Positions 42,842 to 51,251 of a DNA stretch of 64,000 bases are shown here, piece by piece. The notes under the pieces are model-generated. The model saw only the letters and a list, made by a program, of their open reading frames with translations, did not search any database and was not told the DNA's origin. Within the stretch, counting starts at the first letter, position 1; every line of letters begins with the position of its first letter. The DNA lies in contig CAOKHZ010000005.1 of the NCBI GenBank assembly GCA_948468385.1, positions 1 through 64,000 of the forward strand, in the 5' to 3' direction. The position numbers and the translations under genes are program-made. The DNA is from an uncultured Faecalicatena sp. Its GTDB lineage: Bacteria; Bacillota; Clostridia; Lachnospirales; Lachnospiraceae.

Positions 42842-45800
42842 TTGAAGAACAAGATTAAGCGTTTTGCGAATGGAGATTTCCACGCTTCCCAGCCGGACAT
42901 CATTTTTCCGGAGACGCACATCATCATGCGTGTCGGTGAGGGAGAGAAGTATCAGGGGAACTTTTCCTTACAAAATGAATCAGAGGGTACGATTCGGGGG
43001 CTTGTTTATCCCTCTTCTTTTCGTGTGCATTGTGACGAGCAGGGGTTTGACGGCAATCCGGTGAACATTTCTTATACATATGACGGAACCGGGCTGGTTC
43101 CGGGGCATGTCGAGCAGGGGAAGTTCACGATTGTATGTAACGGGGGGGAATATGACGTTTCGTTTACGGCGATCATCGAGAAGCCTTACGTCATGACCCG
43201 TTATGGAAAAGTGCAGAGCCTGGAGGATTTTAAGAAACTGACGTATCGCGACTCGATGGAGGCGGAGAAGTTGTTCCGCTCGCGGGACTTTTATACGATT
43301 TTGAAGTACGAGGACAAGCGGATTCAGGCTCTTTATGACAACATGCGCAAGTGGGAGCTGGACCAGCAGGCGATGGAAGAATTCCTGGTCGGCTGCAAAC
43401 AGAAGGAAAAGATTTTTCTTACACTTGACGAGGAGAGCAGGGCATTTTCTTCCCTTCCGGAGATGCGAAAAGAGATTTTGACAATTAAGAAGAATACGTG
43501 GGGCTACCTTTCCATCGACGTGCGGGTGGAGGGAGATTTCCTGCGCGTGGATCGTTCCCGTCTCATTTCGGACGAGTTCATTGGTAATTCGTGCAGGCTG
43601 GAGTACTTTATCAGCCAGGAGCATTTGCATAAGGGGAATAATTTCGGGCAAATCATCCTTGAGACGCCGTATGAGGTTTTGCGTTATGAGGTCATCGTTG
43701 AGAAAGAGTCGGATTATGACGAGGAGCACCGGGAAGGGACGCTTTTGTTCGCCTCCATTTTGAAATCTTATCTGGAATACGAGGCGGGCAGGGTGGACGT
43801 CAATACGTGGACGGAGGAAACGTTAAAAAAGATTTCCAAGCTGCGTGACCGGGACGAGAAAAATGAACTGTATCTGCTCGTGCACGCTCACATTTGCCTG
43901 ATTGGAAAGCGGATGGAAGAGGCGAAGTGGCTATTGGAGTCTTATAATTACAACCGCTTCGCGATTGGAAAGGACGTGGAACTAAGTTCTTATTATTTGT
44001 ACTTGACGACGCTCCTTAGCAATGATTCCATCGGGCAGCGCAGGGTGGCGGAGGAGTTGTCCCGTTCGTATATGAAGCATCCGGAAAGCTGGATGATTCT
44101 TTGCATGTTGGTAAACGTGGACGCGGAGTACAAGATTTTGAGCGAGCGGCTCCGCGTGCTGGAAAAGTTGTTTTACGAGGAGAGGACGGGCAGCCTCATA
44201 TTCTATATGGAAGCGTTTCGGTGTTTCCGCGAGAAGAGTTCTTCTTTGAAAAAGCTTGGCATGTTCGAGGTGCGGGTGCTGTTGTTCGCTGCCAGGTACA
44301 AGCTGATGACGAAGGAATTGGCGCTTTATACCGCGAACCTTGCCAGCCAGCTCAAGGATTTTGACCGGCATCTTTACCAGGCATTGGTACTTTGTTACAA
44401 GATGTATTCCGAGCCGATGATTTTGACCGCCATCTGCACGTTGCTGATTAAAGGCGGTTGCGTGGACAACCGTTACTTCGTTTGGTTTGAGATGGCCGTG
44501 GAATCGGAGATGAAGATTGCCCAGTTGTATGAGTATTATATCGAGACGTTGAACGAGAAGCGTTTTAAAAAGCCTCTGCCTCGTTCGGTTTATTTGTATT
44601 TCATGCATGGAAACACGCTTAATTATTTGAAAAAGGCATTTTTGTATGCCAATCTGATTACTTACGAGGATGATTCCAGTGAGATTTACGCGCATTACCG
44701 GGACGAGATGGAAGCGTTTGCCTGGAACCAGCTTGACCGTCGCCATATCAACGAACATTTGCGTGTCATTTATAAGCGGTTCGTGGTGGAACGGGCGATG
44801 AATCCTGACCGTATCAAAGCTTTGTATGACGTGTGCCATTCGTACGAGATTACGACGAAGGTACCGGACATGAAGTTCATTCACGTTGTTTCGGAGGATG
44901 GGGAGATTACGCAGAAAGCCGCCTATACGGAGAGTGGGGCGCAGGTATTTTTGTATTCCAAGACGGATCGTCTCGTGTGGGAAGGAAAGGACGGGAGACA
45001 TTACACCGACACGGTGCCATATGAAAGCCGTCGTTTGTTCTATGAGCTGCGTTACATGGATTTGTGCAAGAAGTATATCAACAGCCTGAAATTAAGCCAG
45101 CAGGAGGAGGCCGAGGAGCTTACCCTGGAGGTGGTGAAGAAGGTCGGCATGGAACATTATGTGGACAGCGAAATCATGGCCTTGTGCAGCCGCAACATCC
45201 GGGAAAATAATTTTGAAAACGATGATTTCCTGACTTACGTGTGTTATGAATTGTTCAAGCGGAAGCAGTATGACAGGGCAATTTTGACGTATCTTGCCAC
45301 GTACTACTGTGGGACGACCGTGGACATGAAGCGGCTCTGGCGGGAGGCGCGGGAGTACGAGGTTCACACGCACAAGCTGGCGGAGCGGATTTTGACCCAG
45401 ATGCTGTTTGCGGAGGCGGTGTTCGGCGAGGTTGGAGTGTTCGAGGATTACTATGCCGAAGGAGCATATTTCCGGCTGCAGCAGGCGTATCTTGCCTATA
45501 TGTCGCGATCCTACGTGACGGAGGACAGGAAGATTGCCAAGAGCGTGATTGATATTATTTGCAAGGAGTATGAAAAAGGGGAAGAGACCATTGACATCTG
45601 CAAGATCGCGGTGCTGAAGTATTATGCGGGGCGGGACTATAGCCCGGCCACCCGCAAGACGTTGAAAAAACTTTTGCAAGACTTGTGCGGAAAGCAGATA
45701 TATTTTCCGTTTTTCCTCCAATATGAGAAAGAGTGGCTGATTGAGCAGCAGTTGTGGGACAAGACCCTGATTGAATATAGGGGGCAGAAAGGGAGCCGCA

Positions 45801-46132
45801 TCATGCTCTATTACCAGCTCCAGAAAGGGGACGACGCGGAGAGCGTGGATTATTCCACGGAGGTGCTGACCCCGATGTATGAAAATATCTATGTCAAAAA
45901 GTTTGTGCTTTTTGCCAATGAGACGTTGCGTTATTATTTCAAGGAGACGATAGACGGCAATACCTATCGCAGTGAGAAAGAGATTTGCGTCAAGGACGTG
46001 CGCACGGGAGAGAACGGGCGTTATGGCCGGCTCAATGACATTTTGCTTTCGGACAAGGAGCAAAAGGAGAAGAAGATGCGGGAGTATGCGCAAGAAGACT
46101 TAATCGCGGCGCATATGTTTGAACAGTACTAA
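42842..46132 (+). CDS. DUF5717-like giant helical solenoid protein
   Basis: A protein of about 1096 residues without signal peptide or membrane helices. The N-terminal 300 residues look like two beta sandwiches (MRVGEGEKYQGNFSLQNESE, then VRVEGDFLRVDRSRLISDEF). The remainder, about 310-1000, is an alpha solenoid with repeated helical hairpins of TPR-like character (LYLLVHAHICLIGKRMEEAK, YELFKRKQYDRAILTYLATY), and a beta end domain follows. I associate it with DUF5717 of Lachnospiraceae. Its function is unknown. TTG at 42842 has AGGTGA in place, while GTG at 42833 lacks a site. It heads a three-gene operon. Confidence 0.75.
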   Translation: MKNKIKRFANGDFHASQPDIIFPETHIIMRVGEGEKYQGNFSLQNESEGTIRGLVYPSSFRVHCDEQGFDGNPVNISYTYDGTGLVPGHVEQGKFTIVCNGGEYDVSFTAIIEKPYVMTRYGKVQSLEDFKKLTYRDSMEAEKLFRSRDFYTILKYEDKRIQALYDNMRKWELDQQAMEEFLVGCKQKEKIFLTLDEESRAFSSLPEMRKEILTIKKNTWGYLSIDVRVEGDFLRVDRSRLISDEFIGNSCRLEYFISQEHLHKGNNFGQIILETPYEVLRYEVIVEKESDYDEEHREGTLLFASILKSYLEYEAGRVDVNTWTEETLKKISKLRDRDEKNELYLLVHAHICLIGKRMEEAKWLLESYNYNRFAIGKDVELSSYYLYLTTLLSNDSIGQRRVAEELSRSYMKHPESWMILCMLVNVDAEYKILSERLRVLEKLFYEERTGSLIFYMEAFRCFREKSSSLKKLGMFEVRVLLFAARYKLMTKELALYTANLASQLKDFDRHLYQALVLCYKMYSEPMILTAICTLLIKGGCVDNRYFVWFEMAVESEMKIAQLYEYYIETLNEKRFKKPLPRSVYLYFMHGNTLNYLKKAFLYANLITYEDDSSEIYAHYRDEMEAFAWNQLDRRHINEHLRVIYKRFVVERAMNPDRIKALYDVCHSYEITTKVPDMKFIHVVSEDGEITQKAAYTESGAQVFLYSKTDRLVWEGKDGRHYTDTVPYESRRLFYELRYMDLCKKYINSLKLSQQEEAEELTLEVVKKVGMEHYVDSEIMALCSRNIRENNFENDDFLTYVCYELFKRKQYDRAILTYLATYYCGTTVDMKRLWREAREYEVHTHKLAERILTQMLFAEAVFGEVGVFEDYYAEGAYFRLQQAYLAYMSRSYVTEDRKIAKSVIDIICKEYEKGEETIDICKIAVLKYYAGRDYSPATRKTLKKLLQDLCGKQIYFPFFLQYEKEWLIEQQLWDKTLIEYRGQKGSRIMLYYQLQKGDDAESVDYSTEVLTPMYENIYVKKFVLFANETLRYYFKETIDGNTYRSEKEICVKDVRTGENGRYGRLNDILLSDKEQKEKKMREYAQEDLIAAHMFEQY

Positions 46133-46146
46133 AGGAGGGTTCTGGC

Positions 46147-47430
46147 ATGTCCCAGGGAAATATAATCGGGTACGAGATCAATGAAAAGACTTGTCAGATT
46201 AGTTATTATAACGAGGAGCAGTTGGAGCCGGAAACGTTGGAGGTGGATACGGACAACTACCAGATTCCGCTGATCGTGGGGAAGCTTCGCGACACCTGGG
46301 CATATGGCAAGGAGGCGAAGCGCCTGGTCACCATCAAGGAGGGCTTTACCGTGACACGCCTTTTGGAGCGGAGCCTTGCCGGGGAACGAATTGATTTCGG
46401 CGAGGAGACTTATGACGCGGTATGGCTTTTGTCGAAGTTTGTTCAGATGTCCTTGCAGTCGTTTACGCAGATAGACGGCATCGTGTTCAGCGTGGCCGAG
46501 CTTACGGAGGAAATCGCGCAGCTTTTGCGGGGAATCGCCGTGAGGATGAATATTGACAAGCAGCATATTTTTATTCAGGATTACAAGGAAAGCTTTTGTA
46601 ATTACTTGTTTTACCAGCCAAAGGAGTTGTGGCAGTATGAGTCGGCGCTGTTTTGTTGTGACCGCAATGAAATCAAGGCATACATGTTACGCAGGCTGAG
46701 GCCCGGCCTTGGCGGCGGCAAGACCACGTTCGTGACCGTGGACGAGGTGGCGAGCGCGCACATGAAGGAATTGGCCGCGGTCTATCCGGTTCTGATTGAG
46801 GACAAGGCACGGGACGCGGACGCGCGGTTTTGCAAGTTTATCGAGAGCGTGTTTGACAAACGAATCGTCTCGTCGGTCTTTTTGACTGGAGAGGGATTTG
46901 AAAATAACTGGTTTCCGCGTTCGCTGCGGGTGTTGTGCAATGGCAGAAGGGCGTTTATCGGGAACAATTTGTACAGCAAGGGCGCATGTTATACCATTTA
47001 CCGCAAGATGTTCATGCATATCGAGGATCCGGTCTATTTGTCGGAGAACAAGCTGACGGACCAGATTACCATGAATCTGCGGGTGGATGGACAAGAGATG
47101 TGGTTTCCCATCGTTTCCTGGGGCGCGCAGTGGTACGAGAGCAACAACCAGTGGGAGGTCCTTTTGGAAAAGGTGGAAGATTTGGAACTGCACATCGAGT
47201 CCCTGGTGCAAGGCTCCGTCAAGACCGAGGTGATTTCCATGGAGAAATTTCCCAAAAGGGCGGAATATTCTATGCGCTTAAGTATCGAGACGTTGTTTTT
47301 GGATGAAAAGACCTGCAAGATTACCGTGCGTGACATGGGATTTGGCGAATTCTTCCCGCCCACGGACTTTCACGAGGAGAAGATTATACAATTAGGAGGC
47401 AATGATGGGAAATTTAGTTCTTTGTCATGA
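46147..47430 (+). CDS. DUF5716-like protein with actin/Hsp70-like motifs
   Basis: A 427-residue protein, the constant partner of DUF5717. The N-terminal IIGYEINEKTCQISYYNEE resembles the phosphate-1 loop strand of actin/Hsp70 ATPases, but the acidic Gly-rich core is diverged. VFLTGEGFENNWFPRSLRVL with NLYSKGACY near residue 240-285 resembles the adenosine motif. About 130 residues of beta structure follow. An actin-like fold is my inference, and ATP hydrolysis is doubtful. AAGGAGGG precedes the ATG, 14 bases after the large gene. Its end overlaps the next gene by 26 bases. Confidence 0.7.
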   Translation: MSQGNIIGYEINEKTCQISYYNEEQLEPETLEVDTDNYQIPLIVGKLRDTWAYGKEAKRLVTIKEGFTVTRLLERSLAGERIDFGEETYDAVWLLSKFVQMSLQSFTQIDGIVFSVAELTEEIAQLLRGIAVRMNIDKQHIFIQDYKESFCNYLFYQPKELWQYESALFCCDRNEIKAYMLRRLRPGLGGGKTTFVTVDEVASAHMKELAAVYPVLIEDKARDADARFCKFIESVFDKRIVSSVFLTGEGFENNWFPRSLRVLCNGRRAFIGNNLYSKGACYTIYRKMFMHIEDPVYLSENKLTDQITMNLRVDGQEMWFPIVSWGAQWYESNNQWEVLLEKVEDLELHIESLVQGSVKTEVISMEKFPKRAEYSMRLSIETLFLDEKTCKITVRDMGFGEFFPPTDFHEEKIIQLGGNDGKFSSLS

Positions 47431-48178
47431 GAAGCACGCATCGCACCCGTATGAGATTTCGCGCATACACTGTAAGATTTTTACGATAGAAGAATTGTGT
47501 TATTACCTCTGTAACAATTTATATTTGATTGATTATACCATCATGAACGAGCAGTTGTGCGGCTGGCTGGGGGAGGAACTGAACATGGAAGCCCTTGCCG
47601 GGCAGCTTCGTGACGTCATCCGTACGCACGGTTCGGTGGAAAAGTTCGTGCTGACGATATTGAAGTCGTCGCGCATTTACCGGGAGCCGGAGATGATTCG
47701 CATTCAGAACGTGTTGGAGCGTTTGAAGAGCCAGAAGGACATCGAGCGGCAGAAGTACAAGGGGGACAACTTGTTGGAGAGCGGCGAAATCGAGGAGGCG
47801 GTACTGGTATATCAGGGTATCTTGAACCAGGACAAGGACGAGACCGTGGACGCGAAGTTTTATGGGCGCATTTACGCCGGACTTGGGGCCGCCTATGGGA
47901 AATTGTTCCTATATCAGGAATCGGCCAAGATGTATGACCGCGCCTATCAGATTTGCGAGGACAAGGCGCTCTTAAAGCCTTACCTTTATTCTTCTTCGAA
48001 ATACATGTCGTTGGAGGAATACCATATTTTGTTGACGAAGAACGAGGATTATGTGGAAGTGAACGCGCAGATGCGCGAGGAAGTAAACGCGTTACGGCAA
48101 AGAGCCCAGATTGAGTATAGCGACAGCGACGCGATGATGGATAATTGGAAACGGCAGTATCGGAGAAGCCATATTTAG
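47405..48178 (+). CDS. TPR-like third protein of the DUF5717/DUF5716 cassette
   Basis: A soluble helical protein of 257 residues. The first half (HPYEISRIHCKIFTIEELCY, LCNNLYLIDYTIMNEQLCGW) is of unknown type. The second half is TPR-like (GDNLLESGEIEEAVLVYQGI, YAGLGAAYGKLFLYQESAKM) and the tail is charged. The ATG at 47405 is preferred over that at 47402 because AGGAGG is then five bases away. It overlaps the previous gene by 26 bases, so the two are coupled. No characterised homologue is known to me. Confidence 0.7.
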   Translation: MGNLVLCHEKHASHPYEISRIHCKIFTIEELCYYLCNNLYLIDYTIMNEQLCGWLGEELNMEALAGQLRDVIRTHGSVEKFVLTILKSSRIYREPEMIRIQNVLERLKSQKDIERQKYKGDNLLESGEIEEAVLVYQGILNQDKDETVDAKFYGRIYAGLGAAYGKLFLYQESAKMYDRAYQICEDKALLKPYLYSSSKYMSLEEYHILLTKNEDYVEVNAQMREEVNALRQRAQIEYSDSDAMMDNWKRQYRRSHI

Positions 48179-48189
48179 AATTATACTTT

Positions 48190-48219
48190 GAGGTCGAAGC
48201 GTTTTCGGCCTCATTTTTT
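48190..48219 (+). terminator. terminator of the three-gene cassette
   Basis: GAGGTCGAA pairs with TTTCGGCCTC across GCG, followed by ATTTTTT. The second copy of the dispersed hairpin element begins within its T run. Confidence 0.85.
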
Positions 48220-48348
48220 GTGTCATAGGAAACTTCGTTCCCTATGACACAAAACCCTCCGGGGGATGCGCACTTCGCGCCTAAGGAAAATGGCTGCTAA
48301 CGCAGCCTGTCCCGGCGCGACGAGTAGGGGGAAAATCTCCCCTACTCG
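48218..48348. repeat. dispersed modular hairpin element, copy 2
   Basis: Hairpin A (TTGTGTCATAGG with CCTATGACACAA, 48218-48252) differs from copy 1 in most arm bases but still pairs. The core ACCCTCCGGGGGATGCGCAC, TAAGGAAAATGGC and GGCTGC-TAAC-GCAGCC matches copy 1. Hairpin B (CGAGTAGGGG with CCCCTACTCG, 48321-48348) is again different and paired. The rest of the gap to 48526 shows no clear promoter, although TATAAT occurs at 48430. Confidence 0.85.
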
Positions 48349-48526
48349 ATTGTCTCGTCTATGGCAAAATGTCCGATATTGAATGCCTGAATGTCTGTTT
48401 TTGTACTCGTAATGGAGGATCTTTATTTTTATAATCAATGCATGATGCCAGAGTTAAAAGTTGATTTGCCATCTATCAGGTGCAAGTCAGGTTTGTCAGT
48501 AAGCGATTTAAAAGGAGGAGAAACAA

Positions 48527-49885
48527 TTGAAAACAGAATTTAAAAATACGCATAATCCAATTTTGCCGTTGGAGCATCATGTCCCGGACGGCGAGGCGCA
48601 TGTGATGCCGGATGGAAAGCTCTATATTTATGGAAGCTATGATAATCGGGATGATGTATATTGCAGCGAGGAGTACCACGTAGTGTCTACGCCCGACATG
48701 GAAAATTGGACGGTTCATGAAACCGCGTTGAAAGGGGGGGAAATCCCGTGGTTTAACAATCCCGACGTGCCAAAATATCCTGGGATTGACTGGAGTCATC
48801 CGACCCCGTTCATCTTGAAAATGATGGAAAATGCAAATACCGATTCCATGATGGAGCAATTTGAGCAGCAGGAAGAGAAAAACAAGCCGGCACTTCTGTT
48901 TGCTCCGGACTGCATTTACAAGGACGGTAAATACTATCTGTATTTCTGCATGTCGGATGACAGCGAGGGAGTTGCCGTGTCAGAGTCCCCGGTAGGGCCA
49001 TTTAAAAATCCGCTACAGCTTCCCTGCGGCGGAATTGATCCCGCAATTTTCATTGACGATGACGGACAAGCGTACTATTATTGGGGGCAGTTGTTTGCCC
49101 ATGCCGTAAAGCTAAATTCTGACATGATATCCTTTGAGGAAGAAAATATCGTTCACAATATCATTACGGAGGAGGAACACTGTTTCCATGAAGGGTCGTC
49201 CATGCGAAAAATCGGTGATACCTATTATTATGTCTATGCCAATATCGAGCATGGAAAACCGACCTCCTTGGGATATTCTACAAGCAAGTCGCCCCTGGGG
49301 CCGTTTACCTATCGGGGCGTGATTATTGACAATGCGCCTTGTGACCCCGCGAGTTGGAATAATCACGGTTCCATCGAGTGCGTGGACGGGCAGTGGTATG
49401 TTTTTTACCACCGCTGTAGCAGGGGGCGGGAATTGTATCGCAGACTCTGCATCGAGCCGATTAGCATATTGCCTGACGGGTCGATTCCGGAGGTAAAGAT
49501 GACTTCCCGGGGACCGGGCAAGCCCTTTGGAGACGGAGAGACGATATATGGGTATCAAGCGTGCGAGGTGCACGGAAAGGCATTTATCGGGATTGACGGG
49601 GAGGGAAGCGAGTACCTCTGCAATATAGCGGATGGCGATGAAGCCGTATTTCGCTACGTGAAAAGTGAGAAAGGATTTTCCAAGGCCGTACTGCGGACGT
49701 TGGGAGAGGCCGAGGTTGAACTTTCTCTTGACGGCGAGGTTTTAGGAAGTGTAAAGATTCAGGAGGACGGGAAACATGAAATGCATTTCTCCAATCGACA
49801 AAAAGGCGGGAAAGAACAGGAGATGGTATTAAAGTTTACGGCGGCGGAAGATTTTAAAGTAATCAGTGTTACTTTGTATGAATAA
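48527..49885 (+). CDS. glycoside hydrolase family 43 protein
   Basis: A 452-residue cytosolic enzyme with a five-bladed propeller typical of GH43 arabinofuranosidases and xylosidases. The three acids lie at D21 (PDGEAHVMPDG), in the Asp of GGIDPAIFIDDDG and the Glu of CFHEGSSMRKI. A small beta domain at about 350-452 may be a CBM6-like carbohydrate module. Start is TTG with AAAGGAGGAG before it. There is no signal peptide, so it acts on imported oligosaccharides. It neighbours an AraC regulator and a GH78-like gene, suggesting degradation of arabinose or rhamnose side chains. Confidence 0.88.
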   Translation: MKTEFKNTHNPILPLEHHVPDGEAHVMPDGKLYIYGSYDNRDDVYCSEEYHVVSTPDMENWTVHETALKGGEIPWFNNPDVPKYPGIDWSHPTPFILKMMENANTDSMMEQFEQQEEKNKPALLFAPDCIYKDGKYYLYFCMSDDSEGVAVSESPVGPFKNPLQLPCGGIDPAIFIDDDGQAYYYWGQLFAHAVKLNSDMISFEEENIVHNIITEEEHCFHEGSSMRKIGDTYYYVYANIEHGKPTSLGYSTSKSPLGPFTYRGVIIDNAPCDPASWNNHGSIECVDGQWYVFYHRCSRGRELYRRLCIEPISILPDGSIPEVKMTSRGPGKPFGDGETIYGYQACEVHGKAFIGIDGEGSEYLCNIADGDEAVFRYVKSEKGFSKAVLRTLGEAEVELSLDGEVLGSVKIQEDGKHEMHFSNRQKGGKEQEMVLKFTAAEDFKVISVTLYE

Positions 49886-49890
49886 ACCAA

Positions 49891-49937
49891 AAATACTCCG
49901 GGATGGCTCTGTCAATTAGGAACATCCCGGAGTATTT
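49891..49937. terminator. bidirectional terminator between GH43 and AraC genes
   Basis: AAATACTCCGGGATG (49891-49905) and CATCCCGGAGTATTT (49923-49937) form a perfect 15-base stem with A and T runs on either side, serving both convergent genes. Confidence 0.9.
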
Positions 49938-51001
49938 CACTTGTTTGAATTTCTGAATTCGGAAGGGCCTACACCATAGCATTTTTTAAAAATCTGCCGA
50001 AAATGTGTCGTGTTTGTGTACCCGGATTCGACGGCAACTTCCGAGATGGGGAGGGGCGTACTGCGAAGCAGGCGTGCGGCATGTTCCATACGAAGCTTCT
50101 GAATATTTTCAGAAAAGCTCATGCCGGTGTAATCATGGAGAATTCGGCTCATCTGGCGTTCGCTGTAGCTGAAAAAGGAAGACAATTCCCCCAGGGTAAG
50201 CGTCAGATAGTTGGCTTGCAGGTAGTGCAGGATGTAGATGAAGTTTCCCTCCGACTTTGTGTTTCTTGGGTTGGAGATAAATACATCCTGCTCATGATTC
50301 CGAATCAGCAAAAGAAACAGCATGGCAATGTGCAGATTTGTGAATTTCTGCTTATGGCGGCGGAACTCATGGTATTCGCAGAGAAGTTGGTAAATCGTTT
50401 CCAACATTTCTTTATCATTTCCGGTGTGGAATAACAGATAAAAGTCGTTGTAATTTCCATATAAAGTTTTCATGAAAAAATCAGAAATAATTTCCATGTC
50501 AGAAAAAATGTTCATGAAAGTAGAGTCAAAAGTACTGGTGCGGATTAAAAAATTCAGGATGATGCAGTCGTCGTCAAAAGCGGCAATACTGTGTTCTGTG
50601 CCCGGGGCGATGATGCATACGTCCCCCGGCTGCATAAAAAATTTGCGGTTTCCGATGTGATTCATGCATTTTCCGTCAATGATATACACCATTTCAAAAA
50701 ATTCATGTGTGTGAAGCAGCGCGGGAAGATAGCGGATATGCCGGAATATGGCAATGTCCATGCCATCCATGATGGTGGTACTTTCCTCCAGCTGTTTATG
50801 GGAGAAACCCTGAAATGTGGGAAATCTGTGGGTCATATAGTGAAACAAGGGGTCGTCTGCCCGGTAGTGTTGCGGGGTGGAGAGGCGCAGGTTTGGATTC
50901 TTACGGTGATATTCCTGAAGAATATGTTCCAACTGCATTTTTTCTGATTCATATTTGGTAAAGGGCTGATAAAAAGTATTTGAAATAGGCAGCATTTTCA
51001 T
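49937..51001 (-). CDS. AraC family transcriptional regulator
   Basis: A 354-residue regulator. An N-terminal cupin-like sensor domain (about 80-180: LLHTHEFFEMVYIIDGKC, MQPGDVCIIAPGTEHSI) is followed by a linker and two helix-turn-helix motifs at the C terminus (LTLGELSSFFSYSERQMSRI and PISEVAVESGYTNTTHFRQIF). GGAGGT stands eight bases before the ATG at 51001. Upstream in-frame starts lack a site. It is divergent from the GH78-like gene, and a palindrome lies between them. It probably activates that locus in response to a sugar. Confidence 0.9.
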   Translation of the reverse strand: MKMLPISNTFYQPFTKYESEKMQLEHILQEYHRKNPNLRLSTPQHYRADDPLFHYMTHRFPTFQGFSHKQLEESTTIMDGMDIAIFRHIRYLPALLHTHEFFEMVYIIDGKCMNHIGNRKFFMQPGDVCIIAPGTEHSIAAFDDDCIILNFLIRTSTFDSTFMNIFSDMEIISDFFMKTLYGNYNDFYLLFHTGNDKEMLETIYQLLCEYHEFRRHKQKFTNLHIAMLFLLLIRNHEQDVFISNPRNTKSEGNFIYILHYLQANYLTLTLGELSSFFSYSERQMSRILHDYTGMSFSENIQKLRMEHAARLLRSTPLPISEVAVESGYTNTTHFRQIFKKCYGVGPSEFRNSNK

Positions 51002-51117
51002 TTGTGACGACCTCCGCATCCGATTGTATATCAGGTATTTTAGCATGAATTTTGCGAAATGTATAGAAAAAAAGGAAGAACAATCCGTCCCATGTCGGCA
51101 TGAGTGGAGTTATCACC

Positions 51118-51154
51118 GTTACAATTTGCGGCCGGTTAGGCCATAAATTGTAAC
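51118..51154. promoter_or_regulatory. palindrome between araC-type and GH78 genes
   Basis: GTTACAATTT (51118-51127) and AAATTGTAAC (51145-51154) are perfect arms around GCGGCC and AGGCC, which pair further. The 250-base gap holds this and no clear -35/-10 pair. It could be an operator for the AraC regulator or a member of the dispersed palindromes. Confidence 0.5.
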
Positions 51155-51251
51155 AATGTCGGAAAAGCCACCGTGGCATGTCCGATTTTGTTCTGGGACG
51201 GGCGGAAAGATTTTATTATAATAATTGAAAGAGCAACAAGGAGGGAAAGAA

